Part shown: piece after piece, positions 19,120 to 29,592 of the stretch | How positions within the stretch are numbered: position 1 is the first letter of the stretch | Layout: each line of letters begins with the position of its first letter | Assembly: GCF_000002515.2 (NCBI RefSeq) | Contig: NC_006039.1 | Span: forward strand, 124,001 to 188,000 | Source of the DNA: Kluyveromyces lactis | Lineage: Eukaryota; Ascomycota; Saccharomycetes; Saccharomycetales; Saccharomycetaceae | Length of the DNA stretch: 64,000 nt | Reading direction: 5' to 3' | Notes under the pieces: model-generated | What the model was told of the DNA's origin: nothing | Databases searched by the model: none | What the model saw: only the letters and a program-made list of their open reading frames with translations | Translations under genes and position numbers: made by a program

Positions 19120-20034
19120 TTATTCAGGCGTCAAGTCTTCAAGCAACTTAAAAGCTTGCAGTAACTCGGCTTTTGCAGTTACTATGTCGTCATAGTTTAG
19201 AGCGCTTATTGCATACTTAGCACTTCGTTGTGCTTTTTGAATCCTGTGCTCCCTTGACATTATTTCTTTCAAAGTAGCAACATCATGTCTCACTGCCGGT
19301 TTAGGTGATTCTAATTTGATCGGTTCTGGCGTTAGCAACTTTATTGGAACTTCTGGCGACTCAAGCTGCTTTAACTTCTCAACGGATTCATCTACCTTCA
19401 AAGAGGGAGACGGACCATGCTGCTGTGCTATTTCCGAATCTTTTGGCTCTTCGAATAGCGGCTGATCCTCTAGATCCTCGACAAAATTTGGGATTTCATC
19501 TTCCACTTCGCTTAGTGGGTTACTATTTGTAGGTTCTGATGTGGTTTCTTGGGGCTTCTTGTCGCTTTGTAATTGTCCCCTTTTCAATTTCATAAGATAG
19601 TATTTGGAATGTTTGATCCTTTTATCGCATTGCTCTTTTACAATGGCATCCATACTATCCGCCCATATATGTTTACAGCATTGAAACAAATCTATACAGC
19701 ACCATAGCCCCTTTCCTATATCGTCATTAATCCTATCATCTTGTATTTGTACTAAGATTCCGTTATAGATTGACATCGCAAGATTTAACACAAAAGCCAA
19801 TGCTTTGTCTTTTTCATTCAACAGGATCTTAGTACCTTCATCATTCACCTCATTTTTAAAGCTCTCTACATCGTCTAATAATGACATGACCAACTCTGTC
19901 GCTTCCCCGTCTCGCTCCTTCTCATTCAATATTAGCTCTGCCGCATATAGTTTTAAGTAGTAAGATATAACAGGAAGAGTTGACAATTCTTTAGAGAGTT
20001 TAATGACTCTCTTGTACTGCGCTACATTGCTCAT
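19120..20034 (-). CDS. VTA1: Vps4 activator of the multivesicular-body pathway
   Basis: Cytosolic regulator that stimulates the AAA ATPase Vps4 during ESCRT-III disassembly at endosomes. 304 residues (S. cerevisiae Vta1 330). The N-terminal about 150 residues form the helical MIT-like Vps60/Did2-binding domain, with ISYYLKLYAAELIL and LWCCIDLFQCCKHIW matching S. cerevisiae YYLQLYAVELIL and LWCCIDLFSCILHLW. An acidic, Pro-rich linker (about 160-255) follows. The C-terminal VSL dimerisation domain ends with AKYAISALNYDDIVTAKAEL. It diverges from SWI6 with 272 bases between starts, the order seen on S. cerevisiae chromosome XII. Confidence 0.96.
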   Translation of the reverse strand: MSNVAQYKRVIKLSKELSTLPVISYYLKLYAAELILNEKERDGEATELVMSLLDDVESFKNEVNDEGTKILLNEKDKALAFVLNLAMSIYNGILVQIQDDRINDDIGKGLWCCIDLFQCCKHIWADSMDAIVKEQCDKRIKHSKYYLMKLKRGQLQSDKKPQETTSEPTNSNPLSEVEDEIPNFVEDLEDQPLFEEPKDSEIAQQHGPSPSLKVDESVEKLKQLESPEVPIKLLTPEPIKLESPKPAVRHDVATLKEIMSREHRIQKAQRSAKYAISALNYDDIVTAKAELLQAFKLLEDLTPE

Positions 20035-20306
20035 AATGTATCAAGTATAGTGAACGAAAGTCTTTTGGGCTGTATGAGCACGTCTCAGTCCCCTGGATAC
20101 CTCATTCATTCCCTATCCCAATATGTCGATATTATGATAATATAATATACAAACGCCAAATGGAGAAAATTTATTGATTTTTGAATGTTAACCAAATTAT
20201 GAACATCGTACTAATTTCACAATTGAGAACTCTAAACAACGAACAACGTTGACTGTACTAGTAATTGTTCTGGGATCCTTCACAATTTAACGGTATAAAG
20301 TGGACG

Positions 20307-22532
20307 ATGAGCAGGCCTATTTTTAAGGTGCATAAGGGAGACCGTATTACTTTCCAGCAGCGACTTCAAGACGGATATGTCTGTCTGGACCAATTTATCC
20401 CTTTGTTGACCAACTTATCAAGTTTCAATTTCCATCGCGATGACCCATTGGTTGAGAATCTCGATGATATGGTCACTTCTCAATTCAATATACTTATAGA
20501 CACTGATAGGTCTGGCACCCGATGGATCACTTTACAAAAAGCACATGAGTTATGGGATTTGCTGCAAATTAAAGATGATTCTGGTTCGGAAAATTTGACG
20601 GACCATGACGATGATAATGAAGCTAATCACAATGGCGTTGAAGACGATGGTCAGAAGACTCCTGAGAATAATGGTAGAAAGACGGACAACCACACAATGG
20701 AGAATGGTGGTACTGAAAATACAAATAACGGAAACAACAGCTCGAATAAAAATGATGGGAATGTTACTGCCGAAGGAAGTAATTTCAGGCCTGCAACAAT
20801 TACAAATGGAACCACTTCTAGAATCAGTGGTGGTGAGCCAGACACTGTTAAACATGAGCTTCTAGATCTTCCCGATTCTCCTACGAAGAGGCATCAAACC
20901 AAATCTGTTTCAAAGATCCCGGTTTTCCAACATGATTTACCTACGGTCTCTACGTTACAGAAAACTCTGCCTCCAGTTAGTAATTACTCAAATGATGAAC
21001 GTGCGAAGTTAGAGACCTTACTTCAGCGTATTCTTTTCCCCGAAACTACGAATTTGAACGTTGCAGAAGGTTACCCATCGGTCAGCTTAACCCAGCAGGT
21101 ACAAGAACTGGACACACAATTCCCAAACGTTCCACTAAATTTTAACATCCCAATTGATGAACATGGAAACACTTCCTTGCATTGGCTGTGTTCCATAGCC
21201 AATCTAGACCTTCTCAAACAGCTCATTGTCTTTGGCAGTGATAGAAGAATCGGCGATAAGTCCGGTGAATCAGTGCTTGTAAAATCTGTGAAGTCGGTAA
21301 ACAATTACGATTCTGGTACATTCGAGATACTGTTGGACTACTTGTACCCTTGTATCGTAATGGTTGATGACATGGATAGAACCGTTCTTCATCATATTGT
21401 GATTACTTCTGGTATGCCTGGTTGTAATGCAGCGGCTAAGTATTACCTCGATATTTTGATGGGTTGGATAGTTAAAAAGCAAAGCAGAACTAAAGAATCG
21501 CATTGCGTGCTACTAGAAGATATCGATCTTCAATGGGTTATCACTCATTTACTCAATGCTAGAGATTCTAATGGTGATACCTGTTTAAATATTGCCGCCA
21601 GGCTTGGAAACGTTGCCATTGTCGAAGCATTGTTGGATTATGGTGCTGATCCTAATATTGCAAACAATTCCGGATTGTGCCCTGTGGATTTTGGTGCAGG
21701 TACTCAACCCCGTTTTCAATCGAATACAAAAAATCTTATGGCCACACCTACCAAAACTCATGAAACTTCGTTGGATCCGATGGCTGAGTCTACATCGTTA
21801 ATCACAAATATAAAATCACTCCTCTCAAAAATATCGAATGATTATGGTGATGAAATTAAACAACATAATGGGAAGATGAAGGAGCTCCTCGATACACTCA
21901 ACATAAAGAGAGAAGCGTTGGCTAATGCACGGGATAGATTGGCTAAGGCAAAGCAAATCCAAGATGAATATAATCTGTTGTCCGACAGACTGAACAATGT
22001 GGAAAACACTATCGCTGAAGAAGATCAAAATTTCCAACTTGCTTCTAGAGAATTAGGACTATCACTGGATGATGTCCAAGAAGAAGGTCTGAACTCAGCC
22101 GATATTGCATTCGATGCTGATGAGCCTTTCAGAATCTCTTACGTTTACACAAAGTTTGAGGAAAAGATCAAAGACGAATATAACAATGATTTTGAACTAT
22201 TCCTCAAACATTGCAATTTATCACAACTTGTTCATGAAATATACGATAACTTCCCTTCCAGAGCAGAAATCCCACATCCCAAAATTCTTAAAGCAAGAAT
22301 CAAAGCGTACAATAGAAACGAATTGCATTTAGACTCAACTTTACAGACTATCAAAGACAAGCAGAAGAATTTAGAATCTAAATTCAGAAAAGTCTTGTCT
22401 CTCTGCTTGAAGATAGATGAAGAGAAGGTTGACTCAATGCTTGACGGTCTTTTGCAAGCTATATCTAATGAAGATCCTGAAGATATAGATACAGACGAGG
22501 TGAACAACTTTTTAGAGAGTGCCGCCGAATAA
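20307..22532 (+). CDS. SWI6: SBF/MBF transcription cofactor
   Basis: Shared regulatory subunit that joins Swi4 (SBF) or Mbp1 (MBF) to drive G1/S transcription. 741 residues from ATG 20307; the frame is open upstream only to a TTG, so ATG is preferred (S. cerevisiae Swi6 803). The N-terminal about 90 residues match the diverged Swi6 head domain. An acidic, Asn-rich linker follows, with a candidate Cdk site and basic patch SPTKRH at about S191, similar in place to the S. cerevisiae Ser160 localisation switch. Ankyrin repeats cover about 280-490 (DEHGNTSLHWLCSIANLDLL, DSNGDTCLNIAARLGNVAIV, LLDYGADPNIAN). A coiled coil and the C-terminal heterodimerisation helices end with LSLCLKIDEEKVDSMLDGLL. 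Confidence 0.97.
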   Translation: MSRPIFKVHKGDRITFQQRLQDGYVCLDQFIPLLTNLSSFNFHRDDPLVENLDDMVTSQFNILIDTDRSGTRWITLQKAHELWDLLQIKDDSGSENLTDHDDDNEANHNGVEDDGQKTPENNGRKTDNHTMENGGTENTNNGNNSSNKNDGNVTAEGSNFRPATITNGTTSRISGGEPDTVKHELLDLPDSPTKRHQTKSVSKIPVFQHDLPTVSTLQKTLPPVSNYSNDERAKLETLLQRILFPETTNLNVAEGYPSVSLTQQVQELDTQFPNVPLNFNIPIDEHGNTSLHWLCSIANLDLLKQLIVFGSDRRIGDKSGESVLVKSVKSVNNYDSGTFEILLDYLYPCIVMVDDMDRTVLHHIVITSGMPGCNAAAKYYLDILMGWIVKKQSRTKESHCVLLEDIDLQWVITHLLNARDSNGDTCLNIAARLGNVAIVEALLDYGADPNIANNSGLCPVDFGAGTQPRFQSNTKNLMATPTKTHETSLDPMAESTSLITNIKSLLSKISNDYGDEIKQHNGKMKELLDTLNIKREALANARDRLAKAKQIQDEYNLLSDRLNNVENTIAEEDQNFQLASRELGLSLDDVQEEGLNSADIAFDADEPFRISYVYTKFEEKIKDEYNNDFELFLKHCNLSQLVHEIYDNFPSRAEIPHPKILKARIKAYNRNELHLDSTLQTIKDKQKNLESKFRKVLSLCLKIDEEKVDSMLDGLLQAISNEDPEDIDTDEVNNFLESAAE

Positions 22533-22738
22533 ATACCAATTGATGGTAACCTATTTGGAAATAACTCTTGTTGTACTTTTATTTCTAACTAAACAGTTTA
22601 CGCAAGCTGTTGTAATTTTAGTGGACTTTTACCTATAAAATACGATGAACCTTTTTTTTCTATTACATTTATTGCCTATGTATATATTTGTTTCTTCGAC
22701 GCCTTGTGTTAAAAAGCAAGTCGAGCAGAATTTTTAGA

Positions 22739-24310
22739 TTATTTAGTTGGTTTCTTCCAGAAATACTGTTTATGCACTCTCCTGCATGATCTTAAACCAG
22801 ATCTGCCACCCTTGAGTGATGCTACCAGCTGTCTTCTGTCATCGTCAGGATCATTTTCTGCATCATAGTAGTATTCTTCATCCAGTGGCTTTCCTGCGGC
22901 ATCTTTTCCTGTACGGTAAATTACTCCGATACATTGTTCGTCATTCAAAATAGCGCGCAGTTCTGTGCGGCTTAACTTCGAGACAACAGAGTTAACATCC
23001 TGCAATTGAAAGAGTGGCACTTGTTGAATGTTAGAGAATGCTAAGTGATTGGACAATACATGCTGTAATTCTTTGTAATCTACCCCCCTTGTAGTCAAAG
23101 AGGAAAGAGTTTGTTCTTTTGAAGCTTCATCACTGTCAATTTGCTTTCTTGATTTCTTTTTGGATTTCTTCTTTGGCGAGGGAGTGTTTAACTTACGACG
23201 ACGGACTTCATCGGCGTTCTCATCCACCTTAACCTTGCTAGGTGTAGTCATGTCCTTAACTGGAGTACTTGCTTCTAATTTCTTCGGAGCATTTGGAGTC
23301 TTTATTGTGAAAGAGCTATATGGGGTCAGCTTGCACTTGGTACGTTCCACATTAGGTCTTTCAGTATCAGAAGTATGTCTTATAGCCACTGGTAAAACCG
23401 ATGGTTTCATGCACTGAGGTGTCGGTGGCGAACACTCGACTGTGCTCATTGGTATCATATTAGCAACAGATTCCTGTTCTTCCAACGAGAAGTCTTCGTC
23501 ATGGAATTCATCACTGTGTAAGTCGACTTTTGTCAGTTCATCTTCAGTTTCCGTATCATTTTTGGCATCTTCTTCATCAGTTGTAACATCTTGTAATCTA
23601 ACACGAGCCTCACATTGTCTGAAGTCGAATATTGTGTCCTTGATATATGGCATAATGACTGTTTCACCTTTCAATAGTACAAATGATGTCAAATAAGTTG
23701 ATTTCAACAACTGCTTTTCCTCTGGAGAAATGATTTGTTCGTTATCATGTAATTGGTCCTGTGTTACTAGCTCGTAAACATCTGAAGCTTTTGATCTTTT
23801 AACCAATACATGTGACAGCTTCTTCGGGAAGGAAATAACGAGACCATTTGTACCATTGCATTCGAGTTTTAATTGGTTGGAAGGTGAGATATAAGAAATG
23901 AAAGCATGTTGTCTGGAGATATTTTTTCCGCGAGGAAGATGTATATCACATACAGATTTTTTGCGCCCAATTGCCAATCGTGAGTTATCTCTCGGATCTA
24001 GCGAAATATCGATTAGGCTAACTTTCTTCAATTCGGTCTCCAGATGTTTTTCCATTTCGTAATCAGATGATAATATCTCACCTGCTTGATCTCTCATTGG
24101 GGAAGAGGAACGACCAACAGTAGAAGAGGGATGTGGAGTTGGATAATTTTTGACATTACCTTGCTTTAAGTCGTCTTTGTCCTTGAACAACTTCAAACTG
24201 GCAGATGAGACCACGGATTCAGTATCTTTCTCTGGGTGATAAAATGGATTTTCTAAATCATATTGATGTGAGCTCGCAATAGGAGATGAAGGAGGAAACT
24301 GCGAGTTCAT
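22739..24310 (-). CDS. PLM2/TOS4: FHA-domain chromatin/cell-cycle protein
   Basis: 523-residue nuclear protein with a forkhead-associated (phosphothreonine-binding) domain at about 95-190: SRLAIGRKKSVCDIHLP, NISRQHAFISY, LECNGTNGLVI. S. cerevisiae Plm2 and Tos4 are FHA proteins induced at G1/S by SBF/MBF and linked to DNA-damage signalling and histone deacetylases. A central acidic stretch (about 245-285) and a basic KKKSKKKSRKQ patch (about 385) precede a conserved C-terminal region (QLQDVNSVVSKLSRTELRAIL, GVIYRTGKD). It is the single counterpart of that pair. It converges on SWI6 (206-base gap) and diverges from RPL37. Confidence 0.93.
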   Translation of the reverse strand: MNSQFPPSSPIASSHQYDLENPFYHPEKDTESVVSSASLKLFKDKDDLKQGNVKNYPTPHPSSTVGRSSSPMRDQAGEILSSDYEMEKHLETELKKVSLIDISLDPRDNSRLAIGRKKSVCDIHLPRGKNISRQHAFISYISPSNQLKLECNGTNGLVISFPKKLSHVLVKRSKASDVYELVTQDQLHDNEQIISPEEKQLLKSTYLTSFVLLKGETVIMPYIKDTIFDFRQCEARVRLQDVTTDEEDAKNDTETEDELTKVDLHSDEFHDEDFSLEEQESVANMIPMSTVECSPPTPQCMKPSVLPVAIRHTSDTERPNVERTKCKLTPYSSFTIKTPNAPKKLEASTPVKDMTTPSKVKVDENADEVRRRKLNTPSPKKKSKKKSRKQIDSDEASKEQTLSSLTTRGVDYKELQHVLSNHLAFSNIQQVPLFQLQDVNSVVSKLSRTELRAILNDEQCIGVIYRTGKDAAGKPLDEEYYYDAENDPDDDRRQLVASLKGGRSGLRSCRRVHKQYFWKKPTK

Positions 24311-24934
24311 GACCTCGTGTCTTTTCTTTCTTTGGTTTAATCTCTGTTAACGTTCAGGTGCTTCAGTTTTAACCCTTTAGAATCTGATATTAGATTTTCC
24401 AAGTAGCAGTATCTTTGTTGCCTTTCTATGACAGGACACTCCAAAAACAATACTACAGAATCGTTTTGTCTTAGATAGATGTTAATAAACGTAAAAGAAC
24501 TTACTACAACCTAAAGTCTCTTCATTTCTCAACTGAATATGAACTTCATACTAACTTCAAACTACAAAATATGCGTCGCGTCGTTTCCTTGTATTTTGTC
24601 TATTTCGTAGTGGCCACTTTTCGCGTTATTCCCCAACTATCAGGACTGCTCATTTATTAAATCCGTACATCCAAGAATATTCTATACAGATAAACTAAAA
24701 CTGGTGAGTTGAAAATGTATTTCCCTTTTTGGTAAATAGACGGCTCTCCGTATTTGAAATTTTCTTTTCCCTGCTTTTCGATATCGAAATTTTCCAAGGA
24801 AAGTTGTTTCAACCAAACTTTTAGAGATAATATACATTGTTCTATATCCAACTAAGGTCAATATGATAGAATAGTGCTATCATTATAGTGTTGGGTTTAG
24901 ATTCAAGATAAGACAGAACCAGACATAATCAAAC
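24311..24934. promoter_or_regulatory. Divergent PLM2/RPL37 promoter
   Basis: 624 bases shared by a cell-cycle gene and a ribosomal-protein gene. Besides the SBF/MBF-like cluster, AACCCTTTAG near 24372 loosely resembles a Tbf1-type half site. A canonical Rap1 box was not seen. A TACTAAC at 24549-24555 has no matching donor and is taken as chance. Confidence 0.5.
24573..24625. promoter_or_regulatory. SBF/MBF-type sites upstream of PLM2/TOS4
   Basis: TTTTCGCG at 24618-24625 reads CGCGAAAA on the gene's strand, the SCB core. GCGTCGCGTCG at 24573-24583 contains ACGCGAC, an MCB-like core, on the gene's strand. They lie about 260-315 bases upstream of the PLM2/TOS4 ATG. Targets of SBF and MBF carry such clusters in S. 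cerevisiae. RPL37 shares the intergenic region but is not expected to use them. Confidence 0.6.
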
Positions 24935-25708
24935 ATGGGTAGTATGTGATAGAATACTATACATTTTGGAACATCCTTATTAAGAGCTTTGGAGTGTGAT
25001 ATGCATAAAGAACGAGTAAAATGGAGAAAACAATAACACAAGGAATAATTGAACCACCCGTGAGGCAGCACCAAATTAACGGAATGGACAGTCGAACTCT
25101 AATGGAATATAACGTTTGATGAGGTATATTTTGAAAAAGGCCAGAAAACGTTACGACATCGGCGAGTACGTTAGCGAATTATAATGTTCAATTTACACCT
25201 ACTTATTAAACGGGAGAGAACAAGAATGAAAAAGATTTGAGAACAACGGTCGACTCATTGGAAGGATTTCTTCGGAAATATCAGGTTAGGTTTTATGTTA
25301 CCTTCTATGAAATTTTTTGACAGATTCAACTAAGTAATAATGACCATCATATTACACTTCACCTACCTAGCTCATGTGGAGAGTTCGATTTACTCTAAGG
25401 AAACAGTTTTACTAACGATTTTTTTGCATTGTCAAATTTTTTAAACAGAGGGTACTCCATCTTTCGGTAAGCGCCACAACAAGTCTCACACTCTATGTAA
25501 GAGATGTGGCCGTAGTAGTTACCACATTCAAAAGCACACCTGTTCTTCTTGTGGTTACCCAGCTGCTAAGATGAGATCTCACAACTGGGCTGCCAAGGCT
25601 AAGAGAAGAAGAACCACTGGTACCGGTAGAATGAGATACTTGAAACACGTTTCTAGAAGATTCAAGAACGGTTTCCAATCTGGTGAAGCTAAGGCACAAT
25701 CCGCTTAA
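24935..25708 (+). CDS. RPL37: Ribosomal protein eL37 (two exons)
   Basis: Zinc-binding protein of the 60S subunit. Exon 1 is only seven bases, ATGGGTA (24935-24941); exon 2 is 25449-25708. Joined, they give 88 residues, the S. cerevisiae length, beginning [19 protein letters not shown] and ending KAQSA. The four zinc cysteines lie in LCKRCGR and CSSCGY. Codon use is strongly biased towards preferred codons. It is the single counterpart of RPL37A/RPL37B, with the same first-codons intron position. It ends 208 bases before the convergent LCD1 stop. Confidence 0.97.
24942..25448 (+). other. RPL37 intron
   Basis: 507-base spliceosomal intron with donor GTATGT, branch site TACTAAC at 25410-25416 and acceptor ACAG ending at 25448, 32 bases after the branch site. 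A TGATGA near 25120 lacks a convincing partner D box, so no intronic snoRNA is called. Confidence 0.95.
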
Positions 25709-25916
25709 ACTTTGAGATTATCATGTTGTTGAAGACATATTTTTTATTATCTCATTACTTTGTATAAGCATTGTACTTCTAAATAAACCATCAATATAAT
25801 CTTTTCAGAGTTCATTCCTATGAAATAATTGGAATATGCTAATATTTATCACTTTGATCAGTGTAAGTCGATGCACATGAACGCCAGTAACTGAGCTCTC
25901 TTCGCTTCCGTCTTTC

Positions 25917-27911
25917 TCAAGTTTCACTAACCATGGCTACATACAATGAATCCGCTTCATCCATAGTGGTTATGCTTTCGAGAATATATTTAGCCATGTC
26001 TCTCAATGGCCATGAGCTGTTGTTATTAAATTTTGAAACTGCAGATTCCCTTTTTATGTCCAATTCCTCGGAGTGCATGAATGCTGGTAAATTATCTTCA
26101 TCATAAGCGTCATCAAAGTATTTCTTCTCTTCCTCTAACGCCAATGCTTTCAATGGATTTATTAGGGCAGCCCATTCTGTGGATAATTCATCTGTCGACT
26201 CAGGCCACCCATATACAATACGCCATAGACAGATTGTCAGTTCGTCTAGCCTTAAGGCACGTTTATACTCGTCACTTATCGACACCCAACAGAAGTATAT
26301 CAATTTTAATAAAACTGATAACAATTCCTGTCTCTTAATATCACTGATATGGTCCCTATCCAAGAACACAGTAAGTAATAACTCTTGATGACTACTGAAA
26401 AGAGAAAAAGTCTTTTGTAGAAATTCCAACGAACATAGAGTGGATCGGTATCGATGAAGCAGTTTATGCATTATTAATGTAATATTAATTTGTATCTGAA
26501 TTGACCAATACTCTAGGTTATCTAATGCTGTGAAAGTGAGAGGTTCAAACTCGTTCTCTATAATCATGGGTAAATATCGAACTTCTTCGAGACTTATAAT
26601 ATTATCTATCATTGAATGATTGGAGTTATCGCCACAGCACCTATTTAAACCCGCAAAGTTGAGTGACACAGAGTCAAAAGTAAGTGATCTCTCCCAATTT
26701 TGAATTAATTTTGAGAACAATACTGCCCATTTGCCTTTCCAAACGTTTTCAGCACCATCCAATTCAACTATACCGAGTAATATTTCCGTTACGTTGACGA
26801 TGATTGGCATTATTGGCTTATATGAAATTGATAAAGTAAAATTGCAACATTTTATGAGGTTCTCTGCAATAGTAGCGTCATTCAATACTATTTCCTGTGC
26901 CCGCGTATTACAGTTTAGCAATATTACAATACATGTCTCTAGGACATCGAACGAATAAGTCATGCATAATTGATCAAGCATTGAATATTGAAACACGTCT
27001 GGAGAAACGTCTAAATCCAAAGGACTCTCATGCAATGGCTGTTTCAAAAATTTAGGATCAGAGATGATAAAATCTGTAATGAATTGAAATACATCCTTCA
27101 GTGAACTAACACTGGTCGCACTATGTCTAAAATTGATTGTACAATGCATCAAAGATATGAGGAAAGGGATGGCAAGTTTATTTTCCGGAAGTACACTTAC
27201 TGATTTTATAGCAATAGCCAAGATCTCTAGTGTTTTATCAACTAGTTGATCGAGGGTGTAAATGGATTTCCATTTAAATATCAACGATCTAATAGGAGGG
27301 CCAAGAGGCAACCTGGCCTTAATTATTTTGTGTTCCGGGCTCAAAATAAGATCTGTCTTATAAGTACAAATGTGATCGAGCATTTCTAGAACTGTGTGCT
27401 CAGAACCAAGTAGTTTAAAATTCAGCAAATGATCATAGAAAAGGGAACCATCGTCTACTTTGAAATTCTGAGTCAATGTAACGTATTCTTTAACGGGTTC
27501 CATCCTTCTTCTTTTATTTTCAATTGGTGATGGTTCAGCAGTTTCAGTTTCGTGGGTAGTTTCAGACTTGCTGCTATTTCTGGGGGTAAATAAATGTTTC
27601 TGTTCCAGTAACATGAACTTTCGTTCATCTTCAAGTCGTTCCAATTCGATTTTAAGCTTCGTAACTTCCTCTTCATGAGAACTTTTCAGACTTGATTCCA
27701 GCTTTTTCTGATTATCATCATGTTCCCTTAGAGTCTTTTCGAGCATACTCAGCTTCTGCCTCAAGACTCCCACTTCTCCCTTCGCTTTCATTAACTGTTC
27801 AGCTTGTGATTCTGGCGGTTTAATAGGTACCGCCATCTGGCTCATCGGAGGTCTATTCACTAGTTCTAGGATATCATCGTCATCGTCATTATCATCCCAT
27901 AAATCTGCCAT
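25917..27911 (-). CDS. LCD1: DNA-damage checkpoint protein, Mec1 partner (Ddc2/ATRIP)
   Basis: Partner of the Mec1 kinase that brings it to RPA-coated single-stranded DNA. 664 residues, shorter than S. cerevisiae Lcd1 (747). The acidic N-terminus MADLWDDNDDDDDILEL is the likely RPA contact. A coiled coil at about 35-100 (EQLMKAKGEVGVLRQKLSML) drives dimerisation. A basic patch NKRRRMEP follows, then a long helical repeat region to the C-terminus that binds Mec1. Identity rests on this architecture and on position between RPL37 and EMG1, as YDR499W beside RPL37B. An ACGCGT box lies 35 bases before the start. Confidence 0.92.
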   Translation of the reverse strand: MADLWDDNDDDDDILELVNRPPMSQMAVPIKPPESQAEQLMKAKGEVGVLRQKLSMLEKTLREHDDNQKKLESSLKSSHEEEVTKLKIELERLEDERKFMLLEQKHLFTPRNSSKSETTHETETAEPSPIENKRRRMEPVKEYVTLTQNFKVDDGSLFYDHLLNFKLLGSEHTVLEMLDHICTYKTDLILSPEHKIIKARLPLGPPIRSLIFKWKSIYTLDQLVDKTLEILAIAIKSVSVLPENKLAIPFLISLMHCTINFRHSATSVSSLKDVFQFITDFIISDPKFLKQPLHESPLDLDVSPDVFQYSMLDQLCMTYSFDVLETCIVILLNCNTRAQEIVLNDATIAENLIKCCNFTLSISYKPIMPIIVNVTEILLGIVELDGAENVWKGKWAVLFSKLIQNWERSLTFDSVSLNFAGLNRCCGDNSNHSMIDNIISLEEVRYLPMIIENEFEPLTFTALDNLEYWSIQIQINITLIMHKLLHRYRSTLCSLEFLQKTFSLFSSHQELLLTVFLDRDHISDIKRQELLSVLLKLIYFCWVSISDEYKRALRLDELTICLWRIVYGWPESTDELSTEWAALINPLKALALEEEKKYFDDAYDEDNLPAFMHSEELDIKRESAVSKFNNNSSWPLRDMAKYILESITTMDEADSLYVAMVSET

Positions 27912-28833
27912 ATTGGCCTAGGTTGGTTTTTCTTGTTTTTGTTTGACGCGTTCATGGTAATGTTCTTGACATGAATTAACAGTTAAAGGTTAAATCAAAT
28001 TCTGTGGTCTTAAGGTGTAAACAAATATGCAGATGATCTGCATTAGCTGAAAGAGAAAAAAAATACATAGTTTCTTGGTTTCACTGTTGTTGACCTTCAT
28101 TCCCCATTAACGCTGATAACATGTCGCTATAATGCCCTTATACTCGCTGAATTAAAGTCCCGTAACTTCTATATCTCTTTCTGTACACTCTTTGAATGTA
28201 TTACAATATTTATTAATGATATTTGACTTAATGCTGGCATAGAGTTGTAAAATATAAAAAAGATTATATTAACATATTGAAACAATCAATGTCATATTCA
28301 CAATCATAATAAGAAAAGTTTCTTTCAGAAGGATATTGCTATGGTTAAAATTGTTAATCATTTAAATGAATGGTCTAGAAAGATCATTTATATTGACGCT
28401 ACATAGAGTATTCTCTTTGCCCAGTAAATATGACATTTCAATGTTTAGTCATAAATTTACTGAAAATACTCAATCGAAAGATGGGACAAGACCCACACTC
28501 TCAGAGATGCAATTGATTTACATTCTACCATGTTACAACGAACGCATGTATCGAATGGCGATTTCATGCCTTGAAATCCCTTCCCTCTTGTCATTTGGAA
28601 GCTATGACATGCGGTGCACGGAATTTCTTTTTACTGTTTGAATTTTTTTTTTTCTATTAACCACTTCATGCTCATCGAATGGAATAGTTACAGAATAACT
28701 GGAAGAGACCATACTTTAACTACTTGCCGCATCGTTGTACCAGCTCCTGTGGTTTGTTATCGACTGAGGATAAGCTTTATTACGGTACATTTTAGTAATA
28801 TAATAAGTACAAAAGAAATAATATCAAGATAAT
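27912..28833. promoter_or_regulatory. Divergent LCD1/EMG1 intergenic region
   Basis: 922 bases between divergent starts, mostly AT-rich. A 91-codon ATG frame at 28366-28641 shows no domain, membrane segment or codon bias and is not called. Apart from the ACGCGT box near LCD1 I see no clear element. Confidence 0.5.
27946..27951. promoter_or_regulatory. MCB element ACGCGT upstream of LCD1
   Basis: A perfect ACGCGT Mlu I cell-cycle box 35 bases before the LCD1 ATG, matching the MBF consensus. Confidence 0.5.
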
Positions 28834-29592
28834 ATGGTTGAAGATTCTAAGGTCAGAGATGCCATGAAAAATGGTGAGAAGAAAGTCTTGCCGGCATCAT
28901 TGGTCCCTCAAGCTCCGCCAGTGCTAACATCGAAGGACAAAGTTACCAAGAGACTTATTGTGGTGCTATCCCAGGCTTCTTTAGAGACACATAAAATATC
29001 ATCCAACGGTCCTGGTGGGGATAAATACGTCTTGTTGAATTGTGATGATCATCAAGGTTTGTTGAAGAAAATGGGAAGAGATATAAGCGAAGCTAGACCC
29101 GACATTACTCATCAATGTCTTCTAACCCTATTAGATTCTCCTGTAAATAAGGCTGGTAAACTTCAAGTTTATATTCAGACCAGTCGAGGCGTTCTTATCG
29201 AGTTAAACCCTACTGTACGAATTCCAAGAACTTTCAAACGTTTCTCAGGTTTAATGGTCCAATTATTGCATAAACTATCCATCAGATCAGTTAACTCTGA
29301 AGAAAAATTGTTGAAGGTCATTAAGAATCCAATTACCGACCACCTACCAACCAAATGTCGTAAAATCACCTTGTCCTTCGATGCACCTGTCATAAGAGTG
29401 CAAGACTACGTGGAAAAGTTGGATGATGATGAAAGTATATGTGTGTTTGTTGGTGCCATGGCCAGGGGTAAAGATAATTTTGCAGATGAATTTGTGGATG
29501 AAAAGATTGGTCTATCCAACTATCCATTATCTGCTTCGGTTGCATGCTCCAAGTTCTGTCATGGTTGTGAAGATGTGTGGAACATTATGTAA
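28834..29592 (+). CDS. EMG1: 18S rRNA pseudouridine N1-methyltransferase
   Basis: SPOUT-class methyltransferase (Nep1) that modifies the hypermodified pseudouridine of 18S rRNA and is needed for 40S assembly. 252 residues, the same as S. cerevisiae, with very high identity throughout: [60 protein letters not shown] and the SAM-binding knot [14 protein letters not shown]...[19 protein letters not shown]. Good codon use fits a nucleolar assembly factor. Confidence 0.98.
   Translation: MVEDSKVRDAMKNGEKKVLPASLVPQAPPVLTSKDKVTKRLIVVLSQASLETHKISSNGPGGDKYVLLNCDDHQGLLKKMGRDISEARPDITHQCLLTLLDSPVNKAGKLQVYIQTSRGVLIELNPTVRIPRTFKRFSGLMVQLLHKLSIRSVNSEEKLLKVIKNPITDHLPTKCRKITLSFDAPVIRVQDYVEKLDDDESICVFVGAMARGKDNFADEFVDEKIGLSNYPLSASVACSKFCHGCEDVWNIM

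Noticed and set aside
20265-20306. Upstream-extended starts using TTG or GTG for SWI6 and likewise for LPP1, CAF120, ATG26, ISC1, SPC25, GOR1 and GMC1
   Set aside because: Yeast genes start at ATG with rare exceptions, and the internal ATGs give lengths and N-termini closer to the S. cerevisiae proteins.
25120-25200. TGATGA in the RPL37 intron as a C/D-box snoRNA start
   Set aside because: No CTGA D box with a terminal stem at a fitting distance.
28366-28641. 91-codon frame between LCD1 and EMG1
   Set aside because: No recognisable features and no synteny counterpart; consistent with chance in a 0.9-kb spacer.
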